Positions 1 to 8,672 are shown, counted from the first letter of the stretch. The stretch is DNA of 34,443 bases from Bacillota bacterium (GCA_017438285.1 JAFRVY010000056.1:1-34443); one strand, 5' to 3'. Program-made: numbers and translations. The notes: generated by a model from the letters alone, not told the origin.

Positions 1-19
1 CCAGCTGAGCTAATGGTGC
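1..19 (-). tRNA. tRNA, 5' end only (isotype unknown)
   Basis: Read on the minus strand, the first bases give a seven-base acceptor strand GCACCAT followed by TAGCTCAGCTGG, the near-invariant U8-A9, D-stem and D-loop start of bacterial tRNAs. The rest of the gene (anticodon, T arm, 3' end) lies beyond the window edge, so the isotype cannot be read. A strong promoter sits just upstream, which supports a real tRNA rather than a chance match. Confidence 0.75.
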
Positions 20-46
20 TCATTGCACGGTTAACGTGCATTGATA

Positions 47-75
47 AGTATACCTTTAGACTTAGCGATTGTCAA
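47..75 (-). promoter_or_regulatory. sigma-A promoter of the tRNA
   Basis: On the minus strand TTGACA (75-70) is followed after exactly 17 bases by TATACT (52-47), a near-consensus housekeeping promoter. It points at the tRNA 5' end at 19. Between promoter and tRNA lies a small hairpin, GCACG with CGTGC around a 5-base loop (25-39). Confidence 0.8.
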
Positions 76-129
76 CAATTATTGCCACTTTTTTCTCTGC
101 AATTTTTACTGTGCCTAATGGGCCTCCAA

Positions 130-522
130 TCAGTCAATATGCAGGCCGTTCGTCGTGATGACCGCCAGCAAAGTTCCGATACCGTCGGTGACTCTCGTTT
201 CGAATAGGCAAGTGCGCCGGCCGTTCTTGATGCACCTGCATTCTGCAGTTATGTGCGGATCCTTCGGCTGGCTCAGATAGGAGATGGTGCTGTTCATGGT
301 CATGGTGAAATGGTCCGGCGTATTGGTCGCCACCGCGAAGGCAAAATCAGCCATCGTATAGGATACGGCGCCCATGAAATGGTCGCGCGCTCCCAGGTGC
401 TTATCTTCCACGATAAGAGACACCTTCGAGTAGTTCTCGGCGGCGTCCTCGATTTTGATGCCGGTCACATCGACAGCATATCTATCATGTGAGAAATATT
501 CTCTTGCTTCCTCAAGATTCAT
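130..522 (-). CDS. PaaI-like hotdog-fold thioesterase
   Basis: This 130-residue protein has the length and layout of PaaI-type acyl-CoA thioesterases, cytosolic enzymes that hydrolyse acyl- or arylacyl-CoA thioesters. The segment MGAVSYTMADFAFAVATN (about residues 50-67) matches the family signature in which a glycine-containing turn leads into the long central hotdog helix carrying the catalytic acid. The ATG at 522 is preceded by a GGGAG ribosome binding site. It is the last gene of the minus-strand run, 33 bases after a 46-residue membrane peptide. An arylacetyl-CoA substrate would fit the aromatic catabolic genes further along the window, but that is only inference. No clear terminator follows. 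Confidence 0.8.
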   Translation of the reverse strand: MNLEEAREYFSHDRYAVDVTGIKIEDAAENYSKVSLIVEDKHLGARDHFMGAVSYTMADFAFAVATNTPDHFTMTMNSTISYLSQPKDPHITAECRCIKNGRRTCLFETRVTDGIGTLLAVITTNGLHID

Positions 523-555
523 ATCACAACTCCCTAAATCTCACTGCGTACGTCA

Positions 556-696
556 TTACAGATAGATCTCAACCATCATAGCGAGAATCAGTATGACGCT
601 GACGATTCCCAGAACGAGAACCATCCTGCGTGCGCGGACTTTGTTGTATTCCTTTCGCTCATCGCGGTTAATCCTGTTGAAATCGTTCTTACTCAT
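556..696 (-). CDS. small single-pass membrane protein, 46 aa
   Basis: A 46-codon frame begins with ATG at 696, eight bases inside the end of the upstream gene, and stops with TAA at 556. The ribosome binding site GAGGAGC lies within the upstream coding sequence at good spacing, which argues for translational coupling. The product has a strongly basic, polar N-terminal half (about residues 1-25, rich in Arg, Lys and Asn) and one hydrophobic helix (about residues 26-42, VLVLGIVSVILILAMMV). By the positive-inside rule its N-terminus would be cytoplasmic. No family was recognised. Overlap and the shared membrane location suggest it works with the 177-residue protein upstream. Confidence 0.65.
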   Translation of the reverse strand: MSKNDFNRINRDERKEYNKVRARRMVLVLGIVSVILILAMMVEIYL

Positions 697-1222
697 TTGC
701 GAGCTCCTCTATGACCGACCAAAGGCTTTCCGTGCCGGCGGCTGCATAGTGCTCGCCGCCCACCATATAAACGGATTCGTTTTCGAATGCGAAGCCGCAG
801 ACAGATCCGTCAGACAGCACAAATACTACGCTGCAATCGGCGCTCTGGGACTCGTCGTCCTTCAGTTCCTCACCGATGACGACGTTCTTGAGCGCTTTGT
901 AAATCGCGGTGATTTCCTTCTGATCAGAGATGTCTGTGGAAACGGAATCTCTGTCAACAGTCAGTTCCGCGCTGACGCTCTGCACCTTATCATCATCAAA
1001 GTCGGCAATCAAAGTCTTGACCTCATCACGCTTGTCAAAAATCATCAGCGGTGAGCCATCTTCGAGGACCGTTTTGATGCCCGGCGTGTTCTCGTCATCG
1101 AGATCCTTCTTTTTGTCCGAACCGAAACCACCCGGCACGACTGCCAGAGCCAGGAGCAGACAAACTATCATGCAGGCGACTAAAATAAGGCCTGTCTTTG
1201 AGAACTTCTTCTTCGCACTCAT
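689..1222 (-). CDS. hypothetical membrane-anchored protein
   Basis: This 177-residue protein has a basic N-terminus, one transmembrane helix (about residues 10-31) and then an acidic soluble domain that would lie outside the membrane. The segment just after the helix is rich in Asp and Lys and looks like a linker. The remainder alternates short strands and helices, with no family I recognise. The start at 1222 lies 11 bases after the Mrp gene, with a weak AGAAGAA ribosome binding site. The gene overlaps the next small gene by eight bases. Placement after an Fe-S carrier ATPase says little about function. I would call it an unknown cell-surface or envelope protein. Confidence 0.7.
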   Translation of the reverse strand: MSAKKKFSKTGLILVACMIVCLLLALAVVPGGFGSDKKKDLDDENTPGIKTVLEDGSPLMIFDKRDEVKTLIADFDDDKVQSVSAELTVDRDSVSTDISDQKEITAIYKALKNVVIGEELKDDESQSADCSVVFVLSDGSVCGFAFENESVYMVGGEHYAAAGTESLWSVIEELANE

Positions 1223-1233
1223 TTCTTCTTATA

Positions 1234-2064
1234 CTACAGGGATCCTACTTTTTTCACAGCGTCCTCGAGCCAGTCTCCCTCAAAGAACTCGATCAGGCCG
1301 CGGTCGCATCCGGCAGCCAGTTTCGGGTCGATCGGCAGTTTGCCGAGAACATCGATTCCAAACTCTTCGGCGATCCCATCGACCTTGCTTGGTCCGAAGA
1401 TCTGCGTTTCGGTGCCGCACTCAGGGCACTTGAAATAGGAATAGTTTTCAACGATTCCCAGTACAGGAACATTCATCATCTCGGCCATCTTGATCGCCTT
1501 TGCAACAACGACGCGAACGAGATCCTGCGGTGAAGTGACGACGATGATGCCGTCAACCGGAAGTGACTGGAATACGGTAAGCGGTACGTCGCCTGTTCCC
1601 GGCGGCATATCTACGAAAAGATAATCCACATCGCCCCAGATAACATCTGTCCAGAACTGCTTGATAAGTCCTGCGATGATCGGACCTCTCCAAAGGACCG
1701 GATCGGTGTCGTTTTCGAGCAGATTGTTGACGGATATGGTTTTGATGCCTGTAGCTGAAGTGATAGGGAAGATGCCGTCTTCGCATCCTTCCGCTTTATC
1801 ATTGATTCCAAAAGCCTTAGGGATCGAAGGACCGGTTACGTCTGCGTCCATGATTGCCGCAGCGTGTCCGCCTCTTTGCATACTGACTGCCATGAGCGAA
1901 GTGACGAGGGACTTGCCGACGCCGCCTTTGCCGCTGACAACAGCGATGACCTTTTTCACATTGCTCAGCTTATTCGCTTCCTCCAGAAGTGACTTCGGGT
2001 CGAATTCGCCGCAACCCTGTGCGCTTGGACAATTTTCACAATCGTGAGTACAATTTTCTGCCAT
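1234..2064 (-). CDS. mrp: Mrp/Nbp35-family Fe-S cluster carrier ATPase
   Basis: This is a 276-residue P-loop ATPase of the Mrp/ApbC/Nbp35 family, which binds and transfers iron-sulfur clusters to apoproteins in the cytosol. The deviant Walker A motif GKGGVGKS is at residues 45-52, and the Walker B-like stretch FVDMPPGTGD follows near the middle. Cys5, Cys9, Cys12 and Cys18 form an N-terminal cluster resembling that of Nbp35. A CPECG motif near residue 215 matches the conserved C-terminal cluster-binding CxxC. The E. coli-type N-terminal DUF59 domain is absent, as is common in clostridial and archaeal members. An AGAGG ribosome binding site precedes the ATG. Several Fe-S enzymes in this window (aconitase, IorA, radical SAM protein) would need such a carrier. 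Confidence 0.92.
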   Translation of the reverse strand: MAENCTHDCENCPSAQGCGEFDPKSLLEEANKLSNVKKVIAVVSGKGGVGKSLVTSLMAVSMQRGGHAAAIMDADVTGPSIPKAFGINDKAEGCEDGIFPITSATGIKTISVNNLLENDTDPVLWRGPIIAGLIKQFWTDVIWGDVDYLFVDMPPGTGDVPLTVFQSLPVDGIIVVTSPQDLVRVVVAKAIKMAEMMNVPVLGIVENYSYFKCPECGTETQIFGPSKVDGIAEEFGIDVLGKLPIDPKLAAGCDRGLIEFFEGDWLEDAVKKVGSL

Positions 2065-2094
2065 TAGTATTACCTCTTTTCTCGTTATGATTTA

Positions 2095-2868
2095 TTATTC
2101 TCTGGTGCCTAGGGCCGTGAAGCACACGTCCTCCAGATGTTCGTCTTTTCTCAGTCGGTTCCTGATCGGCTTCCATACCGGTGAGTGGAAGAAACACTCG
2201 TCGGTGTAGGACAGCATCTTCTCGAATTCAGGACCGGTGAAGCTGATTGCCAGGTCGCCTTCATCCATGAACTTTCTCTGCGCCAGATCCGTGCCGGTGA
2301 TGACCGCGCGCGGCTTGTCGGACTTCAGTTCATTGAGGGGGATTCTGATCATCGAGGCGCATCCCGAGACTGTCGTCGCGATGACTCTGTCGTACTCCGG
2401 CTTGTCGTAGCCGTGCAGCACGATCAGTGCCGACAGCTGGTCCGCGTTGCAAAAGCACGTGACCACATCGCACTTCATTCCCTCGCGGTACGGCTCAAAC
2501 TTCAGCGCATCGTATCCGCCCATGACGTCCTTTGGCAGGCAGTCATACATGGCGTAGGCCATATCCGGGTCGCACTTGAACCGTTCGCCGTCCGGCGTCC
2601 ACTGCGCCTTGGAGCCTTTGGAAAGGAAGAGACCGAATCCGCCCGGAATGAACGGAACCTCGTCGACGAGGCCGCTGTTGTTCTCGAAGCCTTTGCACCC
2701 GCAAAAGCCTTTGGCCGAGACGATCGTTTCGCCTGCGAGGACGCGATGCAAAATCTTGTAGATGCAGCCGAAGGTGTGCTGCGGCTGTTCCTCCGCTTTG
2801 CTGACTCTCGTGATGGCGATCACTTTGTCCTGGAGTTTCATCTCCTTTACTAATTCTGCGTAACTCAT
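2095..2868 (-). CDS. DUF169 family protein
   Basis: The product (257 residues from the ATG at 2868) resembles the DUF169 family (PF02596), whose biochemical role is not established. Typical features are the Cys- and Gly-rich segment around residues 50-60 (KGFCGCKGFENNSG), a later CFCNADQ motif, and the C-terminal part with Gly-Cys-Ala and FTGPEFEKM. I chose ATG 2868 because it overlaps the upstream stop in an ATGA arrangement and has an AGGAGGGT ribosome binding site. An upstream in-frame ATG at 2901 would add 11 residues inside the neighbouring gene. The conserved cysteines suggest metal or Fe-S binding, which would suit the adjacent Mrp carrier, but this is inference. Confidence 0.75.
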   Translation of the reverse strand: MSYAELVKEMKLQDKVIAITRVSKAEEQPQHTFGCIYKILHRVLAGETIVSAKGFCGCKGFENNSGLVDEVPFIPGGFGLFLSKGSKAQWTPDGERFKCDPDMAYAMYDCLPKDVMGGYDALKFEPYREGMKCDVVTCFCNADQLSALIVLHGYDKPEYDRVIATTVSGCASMIRIPLNELKSDKPRAVITGTDLAQRKFMDEGDLAISFTGPEFEKMLSYTDECFFHSPVWKPIRNRLRKDEHLEDVCFTALGTRE

Positions 2869-3716
2869 GATACCCTCCTGAGCGCTCTCATGACGGCGCA
2901 TATTATGATCAGGATGACTCCAACGATTCCGCCGGCGATGGCGGTCTTGGTGGAGCCGTATTCACACATGACATAGAGCATTCGCCTGACCGGTTCTACG
3001 AAGGAGCCCGATTGACCTGCGAAGGAACTGGATACCAGGGCGATGACCCCGTATGCGCAGGAAGCGAGCAGCACGTTGACGCTCGCCCAGAGAAATCCCA
3101 GACGGCTCCTCCAGAACAGCATGATGAGAAGGATCGCGATCAGCAGGGTGATTGCCATGGACCCATATCGGAATCCCGGACTTACGATCAGCTTGATGTC
3201 GTCCGTTCTCTGCTGCAGCTCCTCATTCAAAGCCGTGGTCTCATATCTGTCCAGCGCCTCGTTGAGTTTGACCGTCAGCATCGGAATCGTCTTTTCCATC
3301 TCCTGGCGGATCTGCTCGTAATCCGATGTGGTCAGCTGGAATCTTTTCTCCTTCTCGGCGATGACCACGCCTTCCTCAAAGGCCTGTGTCAGCTCGTCAT
3401 ATGCAACTTCCTCGACATCGCGTCCGTAGATCTGCGAGGATATGGCGTAGGTCAGGTATGACGCGACGAAGTTCCTCATCGGATCCGTGTCCATGATGGC
3501 TCTTGCCGCAGCGCCGTAAGCGCCGCCCATGTTCACGGTGTTATCCCGGAGAACTTCATTCATCAGCGTCTCGATGACGTTCGTCCTGTCAATGGCAGAG
3601 CGGATCGCTTCTTCGCTCGTTGCCCGGTCGACTGCAAAGGACCCCATACAAAGGATCGTACTGCAGATCATGATTGCCGATAGAAGTATTCCTACAATAA
3701 ATTTAACTACTTTCAT
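2865..3716 (-). CDS. hypothetical four-helix membrane protein
   Basis: The 283-residue product has an N-terminal signal-anchor helix (about residues 7-29), a polar helical domain of roughly 155 residues, two closely spaced helices (about 187-205 and 208-235) and a C-terminal helix (about 258-279) followed by Arg residues. The large polar segment is rich in Glu, Arg and Thr, would face outside the cytoplasm and may be a coiled helical bundle. I do not recognise the family. A purine-rich stretch (GGGGGAAAAAGGG) precedes the ATG. It lies 18 bases after the dehydrogenase gene and shares an ATGA overlap with the DUF169 gene. Confidence 0.75.
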   Translation of the reverse strand: MKVVKFIVGILLSAIMICSTILCMGSFAVDRATSEEAIRSAIDRTNVIETLMNEVLRDNTVNMGGAYGAAARAIMDTDPMRNFVASYLTYAISSQIYGRDVEEVAYDELTQAFEEGVVIAEKEKRFQLTTSDYEQIRQEMEKTIPMLTVKLNEALDRYETTALNEELQQRTDDIKLIVSPGFRYGSMAITLLIAILLIMLFWRSRLGFLWASVNVLLASCAYGVIALVSSSFAGQSGSFVEPVRRMLYVMCEYGSTKTAIAGGIVGVILIIICAVMRALRRVS

Positions 3717-3734
3717 TAATCCCTTTTTCCCCCA

Positions 3735-4646
3735 TTAAATATCAAGTCTATTTAAGGTTCCGCCGTCGAGGAAGCTTTGGATGTTGTCCGCCATGACATC
3801 GATGATCGTCTGGCGCGCTTCCGGGGCGGTGAATGAAATGTGCGGCGTGATGTGGCAGTTCGGCAAATGCAAAAGCGGGCTGTCCGCCGGCGGTTCCTGG
3901 GCCATGACGTCAAGACCCGCGCCTGCCAGTTTGCCTGACTTCAGCGCATCCGCCAGGGCCTGCTCGTCGATGAGCCGTCCCCGCGCCGTGTTGATCAGGA
4001 AGGCTCCGTCTTTCATCCGTGCGATGAACTCCGCGTTCACCATCTTCTCGTTTTCTTTGGTCAGCGGGCAACTGAGAGACACCACGTCCGAGGTTACCGC
4101 CGCCTCAGGATCACGGCTGTAGATATTCACCGTCATGCCAAATGCTTCAGCAATTCCGGCGATCCTTTGGCCGATGCTTCCATATCCGATGATGCCGATG
4201 CTCTTGCCGGTCAGCAGGGTAATCGGGCCTTTGTAGAAGGTGTAGTCCTTCGCCTTTCGCCATTCGCCGGCTTCCACCGCCTTCCCGTAGACTTCGATCT
4301 GATTCGTGAGGGACAAAAGCAGTGCGAAGGCATGCTGCGCCACCGTGTCCGCCGCATAGCTCGGCACGTTGGCGACGCCGATTCCACGAGCCTTTGCGGC
4401 ATCGATATCGATGTGGTTGAACCCGGTCGCAGCGATGACGATCAGCTTCAGGGCAGGGCAGGCTTCGATGAAGTCCCTGTCAACGGCGAAAGAGTCCGAA
4501 ATCAGAATCTCGGCGTCCTGCGCGCGCTGAAGCGCCTCATCTCTCGTGGAACGCGTGTGGCATTCCAGCTCCCCCAGCCTTTGCAAAGGCTCCCAGGACA
4601 GATCCCCGGGGTTAACGATTGCGTGATCCAGAAAAACGATTTTCAT
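3735..4646 (-). CDS. D-2-hydroxyacid dehydrogenase (NAD-dependent)
   Basis: About 303 residues, the usual length for the D-isomer-specific 2-hydroxyacid dehydrogenases, cytosolic enzymes that interconvert 2-keto and D-2-hydroxy acids with NAD(P)H. The Rossmann motif GIIGYGSIGQ is near residue 150. The catalytic Arg is in NTARGRLID, the Glu in QEPPAD and the His in HITPHIS, so all three catalytic residues are present. Overall similarity is to glycerate dehydrogenase/hydroxypyruvate reductase, but substrate cannot be fixed from sequence. A GTG at 4649 is directly followed by ATG at 4646. I prefer ATG because the GGGAGG site is six bases from it and only three from the GTG. It is the first gene of the minus-strand run, divergent from aconitase. 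In an amino-acid fermenter it could reduce aryl-pyruvates to aryl-lactates. Confidence 0.9.
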   Translation of the reverse strand: MKIVFLDHAIVNPGDLSWEPLQRLGELECHTRSTRDEALQRAQDAEILISDSFAVDRDFIEACPALKLIVIAATGFNHIDIDAAKARGIGVANVPSYAADTVAQHAFALLLSLTNQIEVYGKAVEAGEWRKAKDYTFYKGPITLLTGKSIGIIGYGSIGQRIAGIAEAFGMTVNIYSRDPEAAVTSDVVSLSCPLTKENEKMVNAEFIARMKDGAFLINTARGRLIDEQALADALKSGKLAGAGLDVMAQEPPADSPLLHLPNCHITPHISFTAPEARQTIIDVMADNIQSFLDGGTLNRLDI

Positions 4647-4714
4647 CACTTGCCTCCCGATGATTCATTGTAACATATTATCGCGAGAAATATAGATATA
4701 AAAGTAGGTTTCAT

Positions 4715-4743
4715 TTGACTGGCAACTGAGCAGATTGTATAAT
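4715..4743 (+). promoter_or_regulatory. promoter of the aconitase operon
   Basis: TTGACT (4715-4720) is separated by 17 bases from TATAAT (4738-4743), a strong sigma-A promoter. The start of transcription would fall near 4750, giving a leader of about 38 bases before the aconitase ATG. The -10 box is embedded in an inverted repeat that may be an operator. Confidence 0.8.
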
Positions 4744-4762
4744 TGTATACGAAAATACAATC
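4733..4762. promoter_or_regulatory. candidate operator over the aconitase -10 box
   Basis: GATTGTAT (4733-4740) is perfectly inverted as ATACAATC (4755-4762). Within it, ATTGTATA occurs twice back to back (4734-4741 and 4742-4749). TTGTATAC-like half sites are typical of operators bound by GntR-type regulators, and such a regulator is encoded two genes downstream. A GATTGTA half site also occurs just upstream of that regulator gene (about 7908). Binding by that regulator is inference. Confidence 0.45.
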
Positions 4763-4787
4763 TCTACATTTCTGAAAGGAAAAAGAT

Positions 4788-6725
4788 ATGGGAAAGACAC
4801 TTGCATATAAGATTCTGGAAGCTCATCTTATTGAAGGCGAGCTGAAAGCAGGAGAAGAAATCACAATAAAAATAGACCAGACACTGACGCAGGATTCAAC
4901 GGGCACCATGGTTTATCTTCAGCTTGAGGCCATGGAGGTCGAGAAGATCAAGACCGAGCTCAGCGTGGCGTACATCGACCACAATACGCTGCAGACCGGC
5001 TTCGAGAATGCGGACGACCATGACTTTATCAAGAGCGTCGCCAGACGGCACGGCGTGCTGTTCAGCAAACCGGGCAACGGCATCTGCCACCAGCTCCATC
5101 TGGAGAATTACGGTAAGCCGGGCAAGACCCTTCTCGGTTCCGACAGTCACACGCCGACAGGCGGCGGCCTGGGAATGATCGCCATCGGCGCAGGCGGCCT
5201 GGACGTCGCGGTTGCCATGGCAAAGGGCACCTACAGCCTGACAGCGCCGAAAGTCATCAACGTCCAGCTGAAAGGTGCGCTTCGTCCATGGGTCAGCGCC
5301 AAGGACATCATCCTGTGCGTGCTGCAGAATCTTTCGGTCAAAGGCGGCGTCGGCAAGATCGTCGAATATACGGGGGAAGGCGTGAAGACTTTGAGCGTTA
5401 CGGACAGAGCGACCATCACAAACATGGGCGCGGAACTGGGCGCGACGACGTCCATCTTCCCGAGCGATGAGAACACCCGCGCTTACCTGAAGTCAGAAGG
5501 CAGGGAGGAAGACTATACGCCGCTGGAGGCGGATCCGGATGCGGTCTACGACGAGACTTTGGTCATCGATCTCGACACGCTGGAACCGCTGGCTGCGAAG
5601 CCGCACAGCCCGGACAATGTTGATACAGTAAATAACATCGGACCGATCAAGATCGATCAGGTTGCGATCGGAAGCTGCACCAATTCATCCTACGCGGATC
5701 TCATGAAGGTCGCGGCGATTCTCAAGGGCAAAAAGGTCGCGCCGGATGTATCTCTGGTCATCTCACCGGGATCCAGCAAGATCATGGCAAAGATGGCGTC
5801 AAACGGCGCGCTGGCCGACATTATCAATGCAGGCGCCAGGGTCATCGAAAACGCCTGCGGCCCATGCATCGGCATGGGACAGTCCCCGAAGTCGGGAGCC
5901 GTCTCCCTGAGAACTTTCAACAGAAACTTCAAAGGCAGAAGCGGAACCAACGATGCGGACATCTATCTGGTCAGCCCTGAAACGGCGGCGATCTCCGCCA
6001 TCGAAGGCGTCCTTACCGACGGCAGCAGGTCCGGACTGGAACTTCCTGAGATCGTGCCGGTCGACTTCGACCCGAATGACAACTTCGTCGTATATCCGGA
6101 AGGCTGCACAAAGGCCAACACGGACGTTGCCATGGGACCGAACATCAAGCCGTTCCCGAGAAACACCTCCCTGCCGGAGAAAGTCGAAGCGCGCGTGGTA
6201 CTTCACGCGGGAGACAACATCACGACAGACGACATCATGCCGTCGGATTCCAGGCTTTTGCCGTACAGATCCAACATCCCGCATCTGTCAGAGTACTGCT
6301 TCGAGAAGATCGACAAAGGCTTCCCGGGCAGATGCCATGAGGCAGGCAAGTGCGCCATCGTCGGCGGTGAAAACTACGGACAGGGATCCAGCCGTGAGCA
6401 TGCGGCGCTGGCACCGCTGTACCTGGGCGTCAAAATGGTTCTTGCCAAGTCCTTTGCGAGGATCCACAGATCGAACCTCATCAACAGCGGCATACTTCCG
6501 CTGGTGTTCGTAAATCCATCGGACTATGATACCTTCGAACTAGGCGATGACCTGATGATCGAGAACGTCAGAGAGCAGGTTGCCGGTTCGGCGAAGGGAG
6601 AGGAGATCGTTGTCAGGAACGTCACGAAGGGACTCGACTACAAAGTCAGATCCAACTTCTCGGATCTGGAAACTGAGATGATCCTCAACGGCGGTAAGAT
6701 CAACACGATCAAAAAGGAGATGTAA
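4788..6725 (+). CDS. aconitate hydratase (aconitase)
   Basis: This 645-residue enzyme is a [4Fe-4S] dehydratase of the aconitase superfamily that isomerises citrate to isocitrate in the cytosol. Three cluster ligands are present: Cys297 in GSCTNSS and Cys357 and Cys360 in CGPCIGMG. The substrate segment SDSHTPTGGGLG lies near residues 118-129, and the swivel domain with GGENYGQGSSREHAA is fused at the C-terminus, as in the roughly 640-residue aconitases of Clostridia. This is shorter than the roughly 900-residue AcnA form. A GAAAGGAAAAAG stretch precedes the ATG. Isocitrate dehydrogenase starts one base after the stop. No citrate synthase gene lies in the window. Homoaconitase activity cannot be excluded, but isocitrate-specific residues in the neighbour favour aconitase. 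Confidence 0.94.
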   Translation: MGKTLAYKILEAHLIEGELKAGEEITIKIDQTLTQDSTGTMVYLQLEAMEVEKIKTELSVAYIDHNTLQTGFENADDHDFIKSVARRHGVLFSKPGNGICHQLHLENYGKPGKTLLGSDSHTPTGGGLGMIAIGAGGLDVAVAMAKGTYSLTAPKVINVQLKGALRPWVSAKDIILCVLQNLSVKGGVGKIVEYTGEGVKTLSVTDRATITNMGAELGATTSIFPSDENTRAYLKSEGREEDYTPLEADPDAVYDETLVIDLDTLEPLAAKPHSPDNVDTVNNIGPIKIDQVAIGSCTNSSYADLMKVAAILKGKKVAPDVSLVISPGSSKIMAKMASNGALADIINAGARVIENACGPCIGMGQSPKSGAVSLRTFNRNFKGRSGTNDADIYLVSPETAAISAIEGVLTDGSRSGLELPEIVPVDFDPNDNFVVYPEGCTKANTDVAMGPNIKPFPRNTSLPEKVEARVVLHAGDNITTDDIMPSDSRLLPYRSNIPHLSEYCFEKIDKGFPGRCHEAGKCAIVGGENYGQGSSREHAALAPLYLGVKMVLAKSFARIHRSNLINSGILPLVFVNPSDYDTFELGDDLMIENVREQVAGSAKGEEIVVRNVTKGLDYKVRSNFSDLETEMILNGGKINTIKKEM

Positions 6726-6726
6726 C

Positions 6727-7854
6727 ATGACATACATTGAAGATTTTGCAAAGATCATCGAAGAGCAGCTGGTGCGCGTCGAGAGAATGAAAAACGCCCA
6801 GGATGCTCCGGACTTTGCAGCAATGGATAAGATAGTGATCGGGACCATCGACGGCGACGGCATCGGTCCGATCATCATGGATTCATGCCGCGCGATCCTC
6901 GAAAAACTTCTGGCGGATGAGATCGCATCGGGCAGGATCGAGCTGCGCAGGATCGACGGCCTGACCATCGAGAATAGAATCGCCAAGATGGAGACGGTGC
7001 CGGCCGACGTGCTGGCCGCCATCAAGGAGTGCGATCTGCTCCTCAAGGGGCCGACGACTACGCCGGGCAAAGGCGACGGCAGACCGAATCTGGAGAGCGC
7101 CAATGTTACGCTGAGGCGGGAACTTGACCTCTTTGCCAATGTGCGTCCGGTGGTGATTCCTGAGAAGAACATCGACTGGATATTCTACAGAGAGAATACC
7201 GAAGGCGAGTATGCGCTGGGCAGCAAAGGCGTTGAGATCAACGACGATCTGAGCATCGACTTCAAAGTAACGACGACTGCGGGAACCGTCAGGCTGGCCA
7301 GGGCAGCGTTCGAATATGCGAAGAACAACGGCAACAAGAAGGTCAGCATCATCACGAAGGCAAATATCATGAAGAAGACCGACGGTAAGTTCCTCGATCT
7401 TTGCAGACAGGTTGCCGAGGAGTATCCGGAGATCGAGGTCGACGACTGGTACGTGGACATCATGGCTGCGAACCTGATCGATGATAAGATCAACAGCAAC
7501 TTCAACGTCTTCATCCTGCCGAATCTTTACGGTGATATCATCACCGATGAAGCGGCCCAGATGCAGGGCGGCGTCGGGACAGCCGGCAGCGCCAACATCG
7601 GCGGCAGGTACGCCATGTTCGAAGCGATTCACGGAAGCGCTCCGCGCATGGTCGAAGATGGGATCGCAGAATACGCCAATCCGGCAAGCCTTTGCAGGGC
7701 GGCGATCATGATGCTCAGGCACATGGGCCTCGCTTCGAAGGCGGAGGTGCTGGAATCAGCTGTAGACGGTGCGGCGGTCGACCTGTTCATGCCGGGCGAC
7801 GGACGCGGCAATACGGCATACGATTTTACTGATTACGTGCTGGCGCACATCTGA
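6727..7854 (+). CDS. isocitrate dehydrogenase (isocitrate/isopropylmalate family)
   Basis: This 375-residue beta-decarboxylating dehydrogenase oxidises isocitrate to 2-oxoglutarate and CO2. Ser124, Asn126 and Arg130 in the segment SANVTLRREL align with E. coli Icd Ser113, Asn115 and Arg119, which bind the isocitrate gamma-carboxylate. This argues for isocitrate rather than isopropylmalate. The metal-binding segment near LYGDIITDEAAQ and the cofactor loop HGSAPR are present. The cofactor loop lacks the E. coli NADP-type Lys-Tyr pair in an obvious position, so NAD use is likely but not certain. The ribosome binding site AAGGAG lies in the last codons of aconitase, so the two are translationally linked. 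With aconitase it forms the oxidative arm from citrate to 2-oxoglutarate, supplying glutamate. Confidence 0.9.
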   Translation: MTYIEDFAKIIEEQLVRVERMKNAQDAPDFAAMDKIVIGTIDGDGIGPIIMDSCRAILEKLLADEIASGRIELRRIDGLTIENRIAKMETVPADVLAAIKECDLLLKGPTTTPGKGDGRPNLESANVTLRRELDLFANVRPVVIPEKNIDWIFYRENTEGEYALGSKGVEINDDLSIDFKVTTTAGTVRLARAAFEYAKNNGNKKVSIITKANIMKKTDGKFLDLCRQVAEEYPEIEVDDWYVDIMAANLIDDKINSNFNVFILPNLYGDIITDEAAQMQGGVGTAGSANIGGRYAMFEAIHGSAPRMVEDGIAEYANPASLCRAAIMMLRHMGLASKAEVLESAVDGAAVDLFMPGDGRGNTAYDFTDYVLAHI

Positions 7855-7931
7855 GACACACACTCCTGCTGCGCATCCGCAGCGCTTAAACGAGTTTGAC
7901 CACTTTTGATTGTAACTAACGGAGGCAAGCT

Positions 7932-8594
7932 ATGGTACTTTACAAATTCAATGACGAGACAGAAATAAGCAACGCTCCGATTTCGACGAGCCTTCTCGCG
8001 AAACTCCAGAGGGATATCCTGACAGGCAAACTGAAACCCGGACAGAAACTGACGGAGCAGGATCTCTGCAAGGAATACGAGGTCAGCAGGACCCCAATCC
8101 GCGAGGCGCTCAGGCAGCTGGAAGCGGACGGATTGGTGGAGAACATTTTGAACCGCGGCTCCTTCGTTATCGGTATGTCCGAGCAGGACTACGAGGATAT
8201 GTTCGAGATGCGCAAAGCCTACGAGATCCAGGCGGTCGAATGGGCCATCGAGCGCATTACCGACGAGGAGATGGATCGGCTGGAGGAGACCTTTGAATTC
8301 ATGGAGTTCTACACGATGCGAAATGACATCGAGAAGATGCTCGTCATCAACTCAGGATTCCACCAGGTCATCTACGAGGCCTCCCACAACCGGATGCTTC
8401 AGAAGCTCCTCTCATCCTATCAGAATTTCCTCAAATACAAGGGCGCCGAAGCGGTACACGATAAGAATTACCTGACGACGGTGCTGGAGGAGCACCGGGA
8501 AATCTTCCGGGCCATCAAGGAGAAGGATGTGAAGGCTGGGAGACTGGCCATGGAGGTCCACATCAACAGAGCGAAAGAACGCCGCTGCGGTTAG
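7932..8594 (+). CDS. GntR-family transcriptional regulator, FCD domain
   Basis: The 220-residue protein has an N-terminal winged helix-turn-helix (about residues 18-85, with the hallmark VSRTPIREALRQLEADGLV and RGSFV) and a C-terminal all-helical FCD ligand-binding domain (about 90-215). Candidate metal or acid ligands of the FCD pocket are the His in GFHQVIY, the His in EEHREIF and the His in MEVHINRA. FadR-subfamily regulators usually sense small carboxylates. The start ATG has an ACGGAGG site. It lies 77 bases after isocitrate dehydrogenase, with a small GCTGCG/CGCAGC hairpin between. The simplest inference is local control of the aconitase operon through a citrate-like ligand. Its final codons form part of the terminator hairpin. 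Confidence 0.9.
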   Translation: MVLYKFNDETEISNAPISTSLLAKLQRDILTGKLKPGQKLTEQDLCKEYEVSRTPIREALRQLEADGLVENILNRGSFVIGMSEQDYEDMFEMRKAYEIQAVEWAIERITDEEMDRLEETFEFMEFYTMRNDIEKMLVINSGFHQVIYEASHNRMLQKLLSSYQNFLKYKGAEAVHDKNYLTTVLEEHREIFRAIKEKDVKAGRLAMEVHINRAKERRCG

Positions 8595-8608
8595 CGGCGT
8601 TTTTTATT
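8578..8608 (+). terminator. intrinsic terminator after the GntR gene
   Basis: AACGCCGCT pairs with AGCGGCGTT around a six-base loop and is followed by a run of six Ts. The left arm lies inside the last codons of the regulator gene and the stop codon lies at the loop edge. Confidence 0.9.
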
Positions 8609-8672
8609 GCCTGGAGGCGCCTTGCGACCCGTGTGAAGATACCGCTCCGTGTGTCAAAGTGCATATAAAGTC